64,000 nucleotides of DNA from Planococcus sp. MER TA 32b. GTDB lineage: Bacteria; Bacillota; Bacilli; Bacillales_A; Planococcaceae. The position numbers and the translations under genes are program-made. Below are positions 17,869 through 26,305 of the stretch, piece by piece. Within the stretch, counting starts at the first letter, position 1. The number at the start of each line of letters is the position of its first letter. Location: assembly GCA_023715185.1 (NCBI GenBank), contig JAMCAN010000001.1, positions 310,001-374,000 on the forward strand, given 5' to 3'. The notes beneath the pieces were generated by a model. That model saw only the letters and a list, made by a program, of their open reading frames with translations, made no database searches and was not told the DNA's origin.

Positions 17869-18894
17869 TCACTCCCCAACCATCCCATCACCATCACGGT
17901 CATCCATGTACTGATACAACCAGTGATCGCTCGTGATCGGCATGCTGAAACCTGCAGCTTTCGCTTCTGCAATCGTTACCTGTCCGTTGCCATTAGTGTC
18001 GACACTGGAAACGTCGCCGCCTGAAGCTGCAGGGGCCGATTCGGCAGGCGCGCTTTCACTTTCCGTCGCCGCACTGCCTGAATCCGATGAGCCGCTGCCT
18101 GTCAGGCCGAGAGATGCGTTGATTTCGTCAGGGTTTCCGTTGACGAATTCATCAACGACTTCGTTGCCCATTACTGTATATGAGTACTGGTAGCTTGAAG
18201 GAATCTGCGTTTCTGTATCCGGGTAGGTGATGATGGCCTCGAAATTCGTGGCTCCGCCTGCATCGCGGATTACGTCTTCCATATATGCCTGGTCACCGTG
18301 CCGGTTGAGCGTGCTTTCCTGCGGGGTGATGTTATAGGCATTCGCCACGCCGCCCAATGAATCAGCGATGATGTGTCCTTCATCTAAAATGTCACTTTCG
18401 ACTCCTGGAACTTTTGCTTCGTCGGAGTAGTATCTGCCGGTCGACAGGACTGGTTCACTGTCATCGTCCTGCAAAACGATTTCAGCCGCGACGACGCGCA
18501 CCAATTGGCCGTGTTCGTTTGTGAAGGCCCAGTATTCACGGTCTCCGAAACCGATGTCAACGACGACATTGGCTTCCCGGTGACCGGATAAATCCCCGCC
18601 GTCCACTTCGATCAATTCGTATCCCGCAAACAAATCCTCTTGCTGTTTGGCTGCGGCTTCCGCTTCAGCCTTTTCTTTTGCGGCAAGTTCCGCTGCTTCT
18701 TTTTCTTTTGCCAGTTCTTCAGCCTTCGCTTTTTCCTCGGCTGCTTCTTCCTCAGCCTTTTCCTTGGTTTCAGCTGCCGTTTCTTCCTGCACAGCAGTTT
18801 CCACATCTGTATCTGCCGCCTCTTCTACGTCGGTGCAGCCAACGAGGAAGATGGCCAGTAATAGGACGATTAAATAATTGATTTTCTTTTTCAT
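17869..18894 (-). CDS. Lipoprotein DNA/RNA non-specific endonuclease with Excalibur-like tail
   Basis: This 341-residue protein has a lipoprotein signal (LLLAIFLVGC lipobox at Cys20) and an Ala/Glu/Lys-rich coiled coil at about residues 25-90. An EndA/NucA-like nuclease domain follows, with DEGHIIADSLGG in place of the canonical DRGH and a downstream Asn in ITPQESTLNRHGDQ. A Ser/Ala-rich linker leads to a C-terminal EF-like DTNGNGQVTIAEA and an Excalibur-like DRDGDGMVGE. It would be a calcium-dependent surface nuclease on the membrane exterior. The DEGH change may affect activity. Confidence 0.82.
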   Translation of the reverse strand: MKKKINYLIVLLLAIFLVGCTDVEEAADTDVETAVQEETAAETKEKAEEEAAEEKAKAEELAKEKEAAELAAKEKAEAEAAAKQQEDLFAGYELIEVDGGDLSGHREANVVVDIGFGDREYWAFTNEHGQLVRVVAAEIVLQDDDSEPVLSTGRYYSDEAKVPGVESDILDEGHIIADSLGGVANAYNITPQESTLNRHGDQAYMEDVIRDAGGATNFEAIITYPDTETQIPSSYQYSYTVMGNEVVDEFVNGNPDEINASLGLTGSGSSDSGSAATESESAPAESAPAASGGDVSSVDTNGNGQVTIAEAKAAGFSMPITSDHWLYQYMDDRDGDGMVGE

Positions 18895-19271
18895 ATCAGT
18901 GCTCCTTCTGTGGTGCTGATTTTACTATCAAAATATACCACGGAATGAAAGGGAAATCCTAGGGAATAATAAGAATTTGTCTGGAAATATTTAGTTTGCC
19001 GTATGCACCCGGACAGCTCTGCAATAAACCAAGGAATGACTGTGGAAAAATGCCCCAATTTTGAAACTTTCTCCGCTCTGCATCGTTATTCATAGAGTAG
19101 ATAATCAAGCAATTAGGGATTTTTGAAACTAATGATAATTATCTGGCAAAAAGGATATTTAACAGGTGGAATCCCATCCAATACTGGTACAATGACATTA
19201 AGCGAAAGTAAATGAGCGGATACATACACTGAATTTCTCTCATTCCATTCATGGCTGGAGGGGGCAAAAAG
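18895..19271. other. Divergent intergenic region, no gene seen
   Basis: This is 377 bp between the minus-strand nuclease and the plus-strand fusion gene. I see only promoter-like AT-rich stretches and the short palindrome GATAATTATC at 19134-19143. No ORF with a ribosome site is convincing. Confidence 0.6.
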
Positions 19272-20870
19272 ATGGAACAGCAAAGATTAATTTACAAAAT
19301 TGCATCTGAACCGGAAGAGATGGAACAGATCTATAAGCTGAACTACGAAACGTTTGTGGAAGAGATTCCGCAGCACCAGCAAAATCAGGAAAGACGGCTG
19401 GTCGACAAGTTTGATCAGGAAAACATCTACATCATCGCAAAAGACGCGGAAGAAGTGATCGGGATGATTGCGGTGCGCGTCAATCGTCCGTTTTCGCTTG
19501 ACCACAAACTGGAGGACTTGGACCGTTATTTGCCGGAAGGCGCGAATCCATGCGAAGTCCGGCTCCTTTCGGTGAAAGGGAGCTACCGCAAGAGCCAGGT
19601 CTTTTTTCAGCTGGTCAACGTCCTGGTTGGCTACTGCCTGGAAGGGAATTACGATATGGCGCTTATTTCAGGCACGGACCGCCAAATCCGCCTGTATAAG
19701 AAAATCGGATTTGAACCGTTCGGCGAGATGGTCGGCACAGAGGGAGCGATGTTCCAGCCGATGGTCCTGACGAAAGAGAAATTTGAAACGACGTCCAAAG
19801 CTTTTTCGAAATTGATGCAAAAAAAAAGACCATCGCCGACGCTGAACTTCCTGCCCGGCCCGGTGGCGATCAGTAAAACGGTCGAACAGGCTTTCAGCAG
19901 CCCGGTCATTTCCCACCGCTCGGAGAATTTCATCGAAGAGATGAAAACGGTCCGAAGTAAACTTTGCGGGCTGGTGAACGCGCAATATGCGCAAATCGCC
20001 GTCGGAACGGGGACACTGGCGAATGACCTGGTTGCCGCACAGATCCGGAAACTGCCTGGCAGAGGACTGATTCTTGCGAACGGGGAATTCGGCTATCGCC
20101 TGATCGACCATGCCGCCAGATTTGGTTTGGCGTACGATACACTGGAAAAATCATGGAATGAAAAAGTGGGCATTGAAGAAATTGCGGCTTACATCGAATC
20201 GAACACCGAAATCGGGTGGATCTGGACGGTGCATTGCGAAACATCGACGGGCTTCCTGTTCGATTTGGAGAGCCTGACGGAACTGGCGAAAAAGCGCGGC
20301 ATCAAATTATGTGTGGATGCCTGCAGTTCGGTGGGCATCGTTCCCGTTGACTTTGCTGATGTCCATTTGGCGAGTGCCGTCAGCGGAAAAGGTTTGGCTT
20401 CCTATCCGGGACTGGCCATCGTCTTTCATCAGGAGCCTGTGCTGCCGGACCGGTCAATTCCGCGATATCTGGATTTGGGGCAGTATGCCGTGGCGGACAG
20501 CATTCCCTATACGCATTCTTCCAATCTGGTCTCGGCATTGCACGCTGCAATAAAAGATGTGAACTTCGAAAACAGGAAGCTGATGGGCGAGGCGGCGAAG
20601 AACCTGCTGACACAGGCCGGCTTCACGGTTCTCGGAGATGAGTGCTATTCTCCCGGCATCCTGACCATTCCTCTGCCGGATATTCTGCGTTCAAGGGACA
20701 TCGGGGAAAAGCTGAAAAGAGAAGGGGTCCTTGTGAGTTATGAAAGCGACTACCTGCTGAAGCGGAACTGGATCCAGTTTGCGCTGATGGGCGCCCATAC
20801 CTTGAAGGAGTTTGAAAGTGCGCTTGCCGCCCTTCAAAAAACGATGCACCGGAAAGCGGAGCTGGTCTGA
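19272..20870 (+). CDS. GNAT-like N-acyltransferase fused to class V aminotransferase
   Basis: This protein of about 532 residues has two enzymes in one chain. Residues ~1-175 resemble FeeM/autoinducer-synthase-type GNAT proteins (YKLNYETFVEEIPQHQQN, ERRLVDKFDQENIYIIAKD, SGTDRQIRLYKKIGFEPFG). Residues ~190-530 form a fold-type I PLP enzyme like PhnW or serine-pyruvate transaminases: NFLPGPVAIS, SHRSENFIEEM, IAVGTGTLANDL, VDACSSVGIVPVDF and the likely Schiff-base Lys in VSGKGLASYPG. The start at 19272 has GGAGGGGG 7-8 nt upstream. An LTA-synthase-family gene begins 1 nt after the stop, so the products probably modify or build a lipid or surface polymer. The substrates are unknown. Confidence 0.82.
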   Translation: MEQQRLIYKIASEPEEMEQIYKLNYETFVEEIPQHQQNQERRLVDKFDQENIYIIAKDAEEVIGMIAVRVNRPFSLDHKLEDLDRYLPEGANPCEVRLLSVKGSYRKSQVFFQLVNVLVGYCLEGNYDMALISGTDRQIRLYKKIGFEPFGEMVGTEGAMFQPMVLTKEKFETTSKAFSKLMQKKRPSPTLNFLPGPVAISKTVEQAFSSPVISHRSENFIEEMKTVRSKLCGLVNAQYAQIAVGTGTLANDLVAAQIRKLPGRGLILANGEFGYRLIDHAARFGLAYDTLEKSWNEKVGIEEIAAYIESNTEIGWIWTVHCETSTGFLFDLESLTELAKKRGIKLCVDACSSVGIVPVDFADVHLASAVSGKGLASYPGLAIVFHQEPVLPDRSIPRYLDLGQYAVADSIPYTHSSNLVSALHAAIKDVNFENRKLMGEAAKNLLTQAGFTVLGDECYSPGILTIPLPDILRSRDIGEKLKREGVLVSYESDYLLKRNWIQFALMGAHTLKEFESALAALQKTMHRKAELV

Positions 20871-20871
20871 T

Positions 20872-22734
20872 ATGGATTCTTTAACGAAACACCTAAAAAA
20901 TCTTAACGGGATTCAACTCATTTTGCTGGTTACGGGCATTCTTTGGCTGAAGACGGCAATCGTCTGTTTTGTCGGCTTCGACCTGAGCATCCAGTCCTTT
21001 TTTGATATTGTGCTGATCCTGACAGGTTCAATCGGTTCGCTGGTGCTGGTGATGGGCTTCAGCTTCTACTTCCGCCCAAAAGTGAATCCTTACGTTTTAT
21101 ATGGGCTGCTGATCGCCGGGACGGGGGTTCTTTACGGTGACCTGCTCTATTACCGCTTTTACAATGATTTCGTCACCCTGCCCATCCTTTTCCAGTTCAA
21201 TAATGTCGGCGGACTCAGCGCCAGTACGCTTGAGCTGATGAGCCCTTGGGACCTTCTGTTATTCGTCGACCTGCTGCTGATCGGCTGGCTTCTTTTCAAG
21301 CGGAAGTTTGAGCTGACGATCCAAAAGCAGACGAAGAAGAAGTACGTCGCCATCGGTGCGGCGTTCATGGTTCTGACCATCAGCTTGGGGCTGGTGAAAT
21401 CCGTCCATCTCTTTTCCGAATCCTATGACAGGGAACAAGTGGTCAAATCGCTTGGCCCGCTCAATTATCATCTGTTTGATGTTGCCCTCGGCATCGGCGC
21501 CCCTTTGCAGCGCTTGACGATGACCGAGGCGGAAGCCATTGCTTCCATCGAATATCTGCAGGAGAAAAGCCCCGGACGCACGGAACTGTTCGGAATGGCG
21601 GAAGGCAAAAACATTGTCCTGATCACGCTGGAATCCACGCAGGATTTCGTCATCAACCAAAAAGTGAACGGCGAAGAAGTGACGCCATTCCTGAACGATT
21701 TGATTGAAGAAAGCTTTTATTTCGATCAAGTCTATGACCAGACGGCGCAGGGCAAAACGTCCGATGCGGAATTCATGATCGATACGAGCCTGTATCCGCT
21801 GGCGAGCGGTTCGGTGTTTGTGAGACGGCCGGAAAACACTTTCCACAGCCTGCCGCATATCTTAAAAGACGAAGAGGATTATTACGCGGCCACGTTCCAC
21901 GGCAATGTCGATACATTCTGGAACCGCCATGTCATGTATGAGACCTTGGGCTACGACCGCTATTTCTCGAAAGAGGACTACGACGTAACCGAAGGGAATT
22001 CGGTCAACTACGGGTTGAAGGACATTCCGTTCTTCACACAATCCGCCGCCTATATGAAAAATCTGCCGGAACCGTATTACGCCAAATTTCTCACCTTGAC
22101 GAACCATTTTCCGTTCCTGCTGGAGGAAGAAGACCTGCTCATCGACCCCGCGGCAACGGATGAAGACGTCGTAAACCGCTACGTCACCACGGTCCGCTAC
22201 CTGGACGAATCGCTCGAAACCTTTTTTGGAAAATTAAAAGAAGAAGGGCTCTACGAAGATACCGTATTCGTCCTCATCGGCGACCATTACGGCATTTCCG
22301 AAAAATACGAAGCGGGTCTCCACGAGCTGCTGGGCGAGGAAGCCACCATCAGCAATCAGATGCAGCAAAAACAAGTGCCGCTGATCATCCACATTCCCGG
22401 CCAAAAAGGCGAGACCATCTCAACCCCGGGCGGCGAAATCGATATCCGCCCGACCCTGCTCCATCTCATGGGCATCAAGACCGAAACCCGCTACTCGTTC
22501 GGCCATAACCTGTTCACCCGGGACAGCGGGCATCCCGTCATCTTCCGCGACGGCAGCTTCATCTCGGACGATTATATCTACAAGGACAATACCTGCTACG
22601 GCAAAGAAACCGGACAGGAGATCGACCCACAGCAATGTGAACCTTATCTGGAAACGGTACGGGAAGAGCTGAAGCTGTCGGATAAGATCATTTTTGGGGA
22701 TTTGCTGCGGTATGTGGTTGGGGAGAGTAATTAA
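20872..22734 (+). CDS. LTA synthase/sulfatase-family membrane enzyme
   Basis: This protein of about 620 residues has five N-terminal membrane segments (residues ~14-185) and an extracellular alkaline-phosphatase-fold domain. LITLESTQDFVI provides the metal-binding Glu, GKTSDAEFMIDTSLYPL the catalytic Thr (GKTSDSEF in LtaS), and FVLIGDHYGIS the Asp-His metal ligands. It would transfer glycerophosphate or phosphoethanolamine-like groups from lipid to a surface acceptor. The ATG at 20872 is 1 nt after the fusion-gene stop, which implies translational coupling. It could be a dedicated transferase for whatever the fusion enzyme makes. Confidence 0.87.
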   Translation: MDSLTKHLKNLNGIQLILLVTGILWLKTAIVCFVGFDLSIQSFFDIVLILTGSIGSLVLVMGFSFYFRPKVNPYVLYGLLIAGTGVLYGDLLYYRFYNDFVTLPILFQFNNVGGLSASTLELMSPWDLLLFVDLLLIGWLLFKRKFELTIQKQTKKKYVAIGAAFMVLTISLGLVKSVHLFSESYDREQVVKSLGPLNYHLFDVALGIGAPLQRLTMTEAEAIASIEYLQEKSPGRTELFGMAEGKNIVLITLESTQDFVINQKVNGEEVTPFLNDLIEESFYFDQVYDQTAQGKTSDAEFMIDTSLYPLASGSVFVRRPENTFHSLPHILKDEEDYYAATFHGNVDTFWNRHVMYETLGYDRYFSKEDYDVTEGNSVNYGLKDIPFFTQSAAYMKNLPEPYYAKFLTLTNHFPFLLEEEDLLIDPAATDEDVVNRYVTTVRYLDESLETFFGKLKEEGLYEDTVFVLIGDHYGISEKYEAGLHELLGEEATISNQMQQKQVPLIIHIPGQKGETISTPGGEIDIRPTLLHLMGIKTETRYSFGHNLFTRDSGHPVIFRDGSFISDDYIYKDNTCYGKETGQEIDPQQCEPYLETVREELKLSDKIIFGDLLRYVVGESN

Positions 22735-22740
22735 AAGACT

Positions 22741-22785
22741 AAAGCAAAAGACTGTTGGCTTTTTTAGCCGACAGTCTTTTGCTTT
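22741..22785 (+). terminator. Terminator after the LTA-synthase-family gene
   Basis: GCAAAAGACTGTTGGCT / AGCCGACAGTCTTTTGC forms a ~17-bp stem with a T-rich loop. The flanking A and T runs make it usable on both strands. It also marks the left edge of the AT-rich defense island. Confidence 0.8.
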
Positions 22786-22946
22786 GTCGAGGTTAGGCAA
22801 GAGAAACAACAATAGATCGAGATAAAAGAATGTGAAAAGTGTTATTCGAACTAAGGTTTCGAGTGGAATGAAAGACAAATCCTGGGTAGCAATAAATTAT
22901 TGTTCAAAAGATATTTGTAAATGTAGATTAATATTCATTTAGAAAT

Positions 22947-23378
22947 TTATTTATTCCTATAATACGCGTCTTTATTACTGCCTATAAAATTTTCTATTTG
23001 AGATATGCTGCCTTCAAAATCCTCTTTAAAATCATGCTCCCAAATTCTCAGTATGTTCCAATTTTTATTTAAATAATAATTAGTAACCTCTTTGTCTCTT
23101 TCTATATTTCTATTTAATTTCTTTTCCCAAAATTCTTGATTATTTTTAGGGCGATTACCGTGAAGTGGGCAAACATGCCAAAAACAAGAATCGATAAAAA
23201 CCACTATTCGATATTTTTTTATAGCAAAGTCAGGTTTGCCAAAAAGAGATTTTACATTTCTCCGAAGGCGAATGCCTCTATTCCATAAAGATTTAGAAAT
23301 TCTATCTTCTAATTTAGAAACTGATCGTATAGCTTTCATATTTTCTGAACGTTGTTGTACAGTAATTCTTTCGTTCAT
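22947..23378 (-). CDS. vsr: Very short patch repair (Vsr) DNA mismatch endonuclease
   Basis: This 143-residue Vsr protein has the N-terminal RSENMKAIRSVSKLEDRI block, LRRNVKSLFGKPDFAIKKYR with the catalytic Asp, IDSCFWHVCPLHGNRPKNN, and FWEKKLNRNIERDKEV. WNILRIWEHDF follows. Vsr nicks 5' of T in T:G mismatches that arise by deamination of 5-methylcytosine. It is the expected companion of C5-cytosine methyltransferases, three of which lie downstream. It is divergent from the Z1 gene across a 126-bp AT-rich promoter region that contains TATAAT-like sequences. Confidence 0.95.
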   Translation of the reverse strand: MNERITVQQRSENMKAIRSVSKLEDRISKSLWNRGIRLRRNVKSLFGKPDFAIKKYRIVVFIDSCFWHVCPLHGNRPKNNQEFWEKKLNRNIERDKEVTNYYLNKNWNILRIWEHDFKEDFEGSISQIENFIGSNKDAYYRNK

Positions 23379-23504
23379 TAAGCTTCCTCCTAATTAAGAG
23401 AATTTGGATAAATATAAAGGGAATTATTTCAAATTCAGCTATATGAGTTATAATTATTATAGAATAAATATTTTTGAATAAAAAATTACAAAAGGGGTTT
23501 TACT

Positions 23505-26303
23505 ATGGGCAATTATTCTCAACCTAAATACGATTATATTGTAAATATGATTAATAATATGAGAAAAAATGATAGAACTTGGGATCAAATTAAATATGGC
23601 GGCGGAAGCAAAATAGAGGATTTAAATAACTTTATTGATATGCAAAAGATGACTGGTTTTTTTTCAAGCGATATAACAAAAGAGTTATGGTTAGATAGAG
23701 TAAGTTGGGCAAAAAATGCAGAAGAACAACAAGTGCAAATTGAGAAGAGTTCTGATCGAACTATTATTCTTTCAAAAAACGCAGACACAGATGCTGAGGT
23801 TCCTCTTAATCCTAAGTCTTCATGGCAATTATACAGAACAAAGTTGTTGGATGAAAAGTGGTCAGAAGATTCTATCAATGAAATTGAAAAATCCACCATA
23901 CATTTGCTGAGAAAATTAAATTCAGATACTACAGAAAGTGGACCTGTTAAAGGTCTTGTTATAGGAAATGTACAATCTGGAAAGACCGCCAACATGGCAG
24001 GGCTCATGGCTATGGCTGCGGATCATGGATGGAATATGTTCATCATACTTTCAGGTTTAATTGATAATTTGAGAAAACAAACAGAAGAACGTTTAATAAG
24101 CGATCTTAATCACCCTGGAATGTTCAGTTGGCAAGCTTTAGATAATCCATCAAAACATGCACCTATATCTAAACATACTCAATCTCTTCATTTGAATAGT
24201 AAGGATAGAGAGAGATATTTAACTGTTTGTTTAAAGCATAAAACTAGGCTTGAAAATTTAAATAAGTGGTTGGTAGCAGATAAAAATAAGTATAAACAAA
24301 TGAAAATTCTTGTAATTGAAGATGAAGCAGACCAAGCAGGTATCAATACAATGGACATTGAATCTGAAGAGCGTGCAAGAATAAATAATTTAATAGTTGA
24401 ATTAGTAAACGGTAAGCCAGGTTCAGAAATTAAACCTCGTTCAATGAACTATATAAGTTATACAGCAACGCCTTATGCTAATGTACTTAATGAAACATCA
24501 AAAGAATCGCTTTATCCTAAAGATTTTATTGGTATCTTAAAAACTCCAAAAGAATATTTTGGACCAAAAGAGATTTTTGGTTTATATGAAACTGATGATT
24601 ATGTTGGGTTGGACATTATAAGAGAAGTGCGGGAAGTGGAGTTAGATCAAGTTAAAGAAGTTCATAAAGACTTAAGTGACGAAGTGCCCTTGGCCATGAA
24701 AAATTCTATAATGTGGTTTTATTGCGCCGCTGCTGTTCAACGGTTTTATGAATATAAAAAACCTGTCAGTATGCTGATTCACACAAGCCAAGTGCAAAGT
24801 CACCATCAAAAAGTAGCTGATGCAATAGATAAATGGTTAAACTCTTTATCTTTAGACGATTTTATAAAGAAATGTGAACAATTGTATTATACTGAAACGC
24901 GTAAATTTACTATGGATGATTTTTTTAGTAGCTATCCTGATTATGGAGTAAATAAAGAGAACATAAAAAATTATCCTCAATTTGAAAGTATAATAAGGTT
25001 TTTAAAAGAATTAAAAGAAAAAAGATCTCATATTCAATTGGACCAAAAAGGGGATTTAAATTATCACAAAGGTATTCACTTATGTATAGATAACTGCGCT
25101 AACAATGGGATAAACGATGAGAATCAATATGTGCGTTTAGCCTATCCTAAAAACGGTGTATCTAACGTAGAGTCTTATGCACCAGCCTTTATAGTTATTG
25201 GGGGAAGCACCTTATCGCGAGGACTTACTATTGAAGGTTTGGTAAGCACCTTCTTCCTGCGTTCCACTAAGCAAGGCGATACGCTTATGCAGATGGGAAG
25301 ATGGTTTGGTTATAGAAAAGGGTATGAGCTGTTGCCGAGAATTTGGATGACAGAAGATACTCAAAATAAATTTAGATTTTTAGCATCTCTAGAAAACGAA
25401 ATGAGAGAAGATTTTCATCCGTTTGTTGAGTTGGGTATGAGACCTGAGGAATACGGACCGCACATTAAAAATTCTCCTGAGCTTTCTTGGTTAAGAATTA
25501 CAGCTAAAAATAGAATGCAAAGTGCAGTTGAAACTAATTTAGATTTTTCAGGTGTTTCTAGTCAAACTGTTGTTTTTACTAATGATAAGCAAAAATTATG
25601 TAATAACATTAAAGTAACCGACGAGTTTATTAAAACTTTAAACACTCCTATCGAAACATTTGATAAGTCAGGGTTGCTATGGAAGGATGTTCCGTTTACA
25701 AAAATAAAAGAAGAATTTTTAGATTGTTTCGAGTTTGAAAACTCTCATGTTTTTGATCAAATTGACGGTTTTTCCGAGTGGTATAGAAAGGTAGAAAAGG
25801 AAGAAGGTTTTACAGGTTGGAATGTCCTTTTTGTTGGTAAAGGAAAAGTAGATGAAAACCAAAATGGATTTACAGTGAGTAAATATACAGTTGGTAAGGT
25901 TGAACGTACAAGAAAAGGAAAATATTCTTTAGGTAGCGAGAAGGTAAGTGTGGGTGTTCTTAGAAATCCTTCGGATCTATATAAAGATATGAGTTTAAAG
26001 GAATTAGAAGCGGCTGGAGCAAATTTAAAAGACTTAAAAGCTGATAATCTTGCTGTTCACAATATTAGAAAGAAAGCTAATTTGGATAAAACTGCCCAAC
26101 TTATAATCTATGTAATTGATAAAGATTCTAAAGCAAGAAAGACGGCAGAGAATAAAGGAGAAAGATATGATTTGAATTTTGTTGAAGATATCATTGGAGT
26201 CAGTATTTTAGTTCCAGGTAAGAAAAATAAGAATCTGGCAAAAAAATTAACGGTAAATCTAAAGAATACAACTGAGATTGAGACTGAAAATGGAGAGGGA
26301 TAA
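23505..26303 (+). CDS. Z1-domain SF2-like ATPase of a defense/restriction system
   Basis: In this 932-residue protein the Walker A motif is GNVQSGKTANMAG (residues ~154-166) and the DEAD-like Walker B is ILVIEDEADQAG (~268-279). The Z1 hallmark follows at about 560-605: IVIGGSTLSRGLTIEGL, RSTKQGDTLMQMGRWFGYRKGYE. Z1 proteins occur in restriction-like systems with GHKL ATPases and nucleases, and in the CglI-type H subunit that drives a PLD nuclease. This one could partner the GHKL protein next door, the PLD nuclease at 34.8 kb, or both. The start ATG follows AAAAGGGG. It heads the main operon of the island. Confidence 0.92.
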   Translation: MGNYSQPKYDYIVNMINNMRKNDRTWDQIKYGGGSKIEDLNNFIDMQKMTGFFSSDITKELWLDRVSWAKNAEEQQVQIEKSSDRTIILSKNADTDAEVPLNPKSSWQLYRTKLLDEKWSEDSINEIEKSTIHLLRKLNSDTTESGPVKGLVIGNVQSGKTANMAGLMAMAADHGWNMFIILSGLIDNLRKQTEERLISDLNHPGMFSWQALDNPSKHAPISKHTQSLHLNSKDRERYLTVCLKHKTRLENLNKWLVADKNKYKQMKILVIEDEADQAGINTMDIESEERARINNLIVELVNGKPGSEIKPRSMNYISYTATPYANVLNETSKESLYPKDFIGILKTPKEYFGPKEIFGLYETDDYVGLDIIREVREVELDQVKEVHKDLSDEVPLAMKNSIMWFYCAAAVQRFYEYKKPVSMLIHTSQVQSHHQKVADAIDKWLNSLSLDDFIKKCEQLYYTETRKFTMDDFFSSYPDYGVNKENIKNYPQFESIIRFLKELKEKRSHIQLDQKGDLNYHKGIHLCIDNCANNGINDENQYVRLAYPKNGVSNVESYAPAFIVIGGSTLSRGLTIEGLVSTFFLRSTKQGDTLMQMGRWFGYRKGYELLPRIWMTEDTQNKFRFLASLENEMREDFHPFVELGMRPEEYGPHIKNSPELSWLRITAKNRMQSAVETNLDFSGVSSQTVVFTNDKQKLCNNIKVTDEFIKTLNTPIETFDKSGLLWKDVPFTKIKEEFLDCFEFENSHVFDQIDGFSEWYRKVEKEEGFTGWNVLFVGKGKVDENQNGFTVSKYTVGKVERTRKGKYSLGSEKVSVGVLRNPSDLYKDMSLKELEAAGANLKDLKADNLAVHNIRKKANLDKTAQLIIYVIDKDSKARKTAENKGERYDLNFVEDIIGVSILVPGKKNKNLAKKLTVNLKNTTEIETENGEG

Positions 26304-26305
26304 AA

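Noticed and set aside
19131-19144. Possible Fur box (AATGATAATTATCT) upstream of the GNAT-aminotransferase fusion
   Set aside because: Only one short palindrome is present; it lacks the 7-1-7 structure, and the genes are not iron-related.
23379-23504. Restriction controller (C protein) box between vsr and the Z1 gene
   Set aside because: No GACT/AGTC-type C-box pair and no small HTH controller gene are visible in the island.
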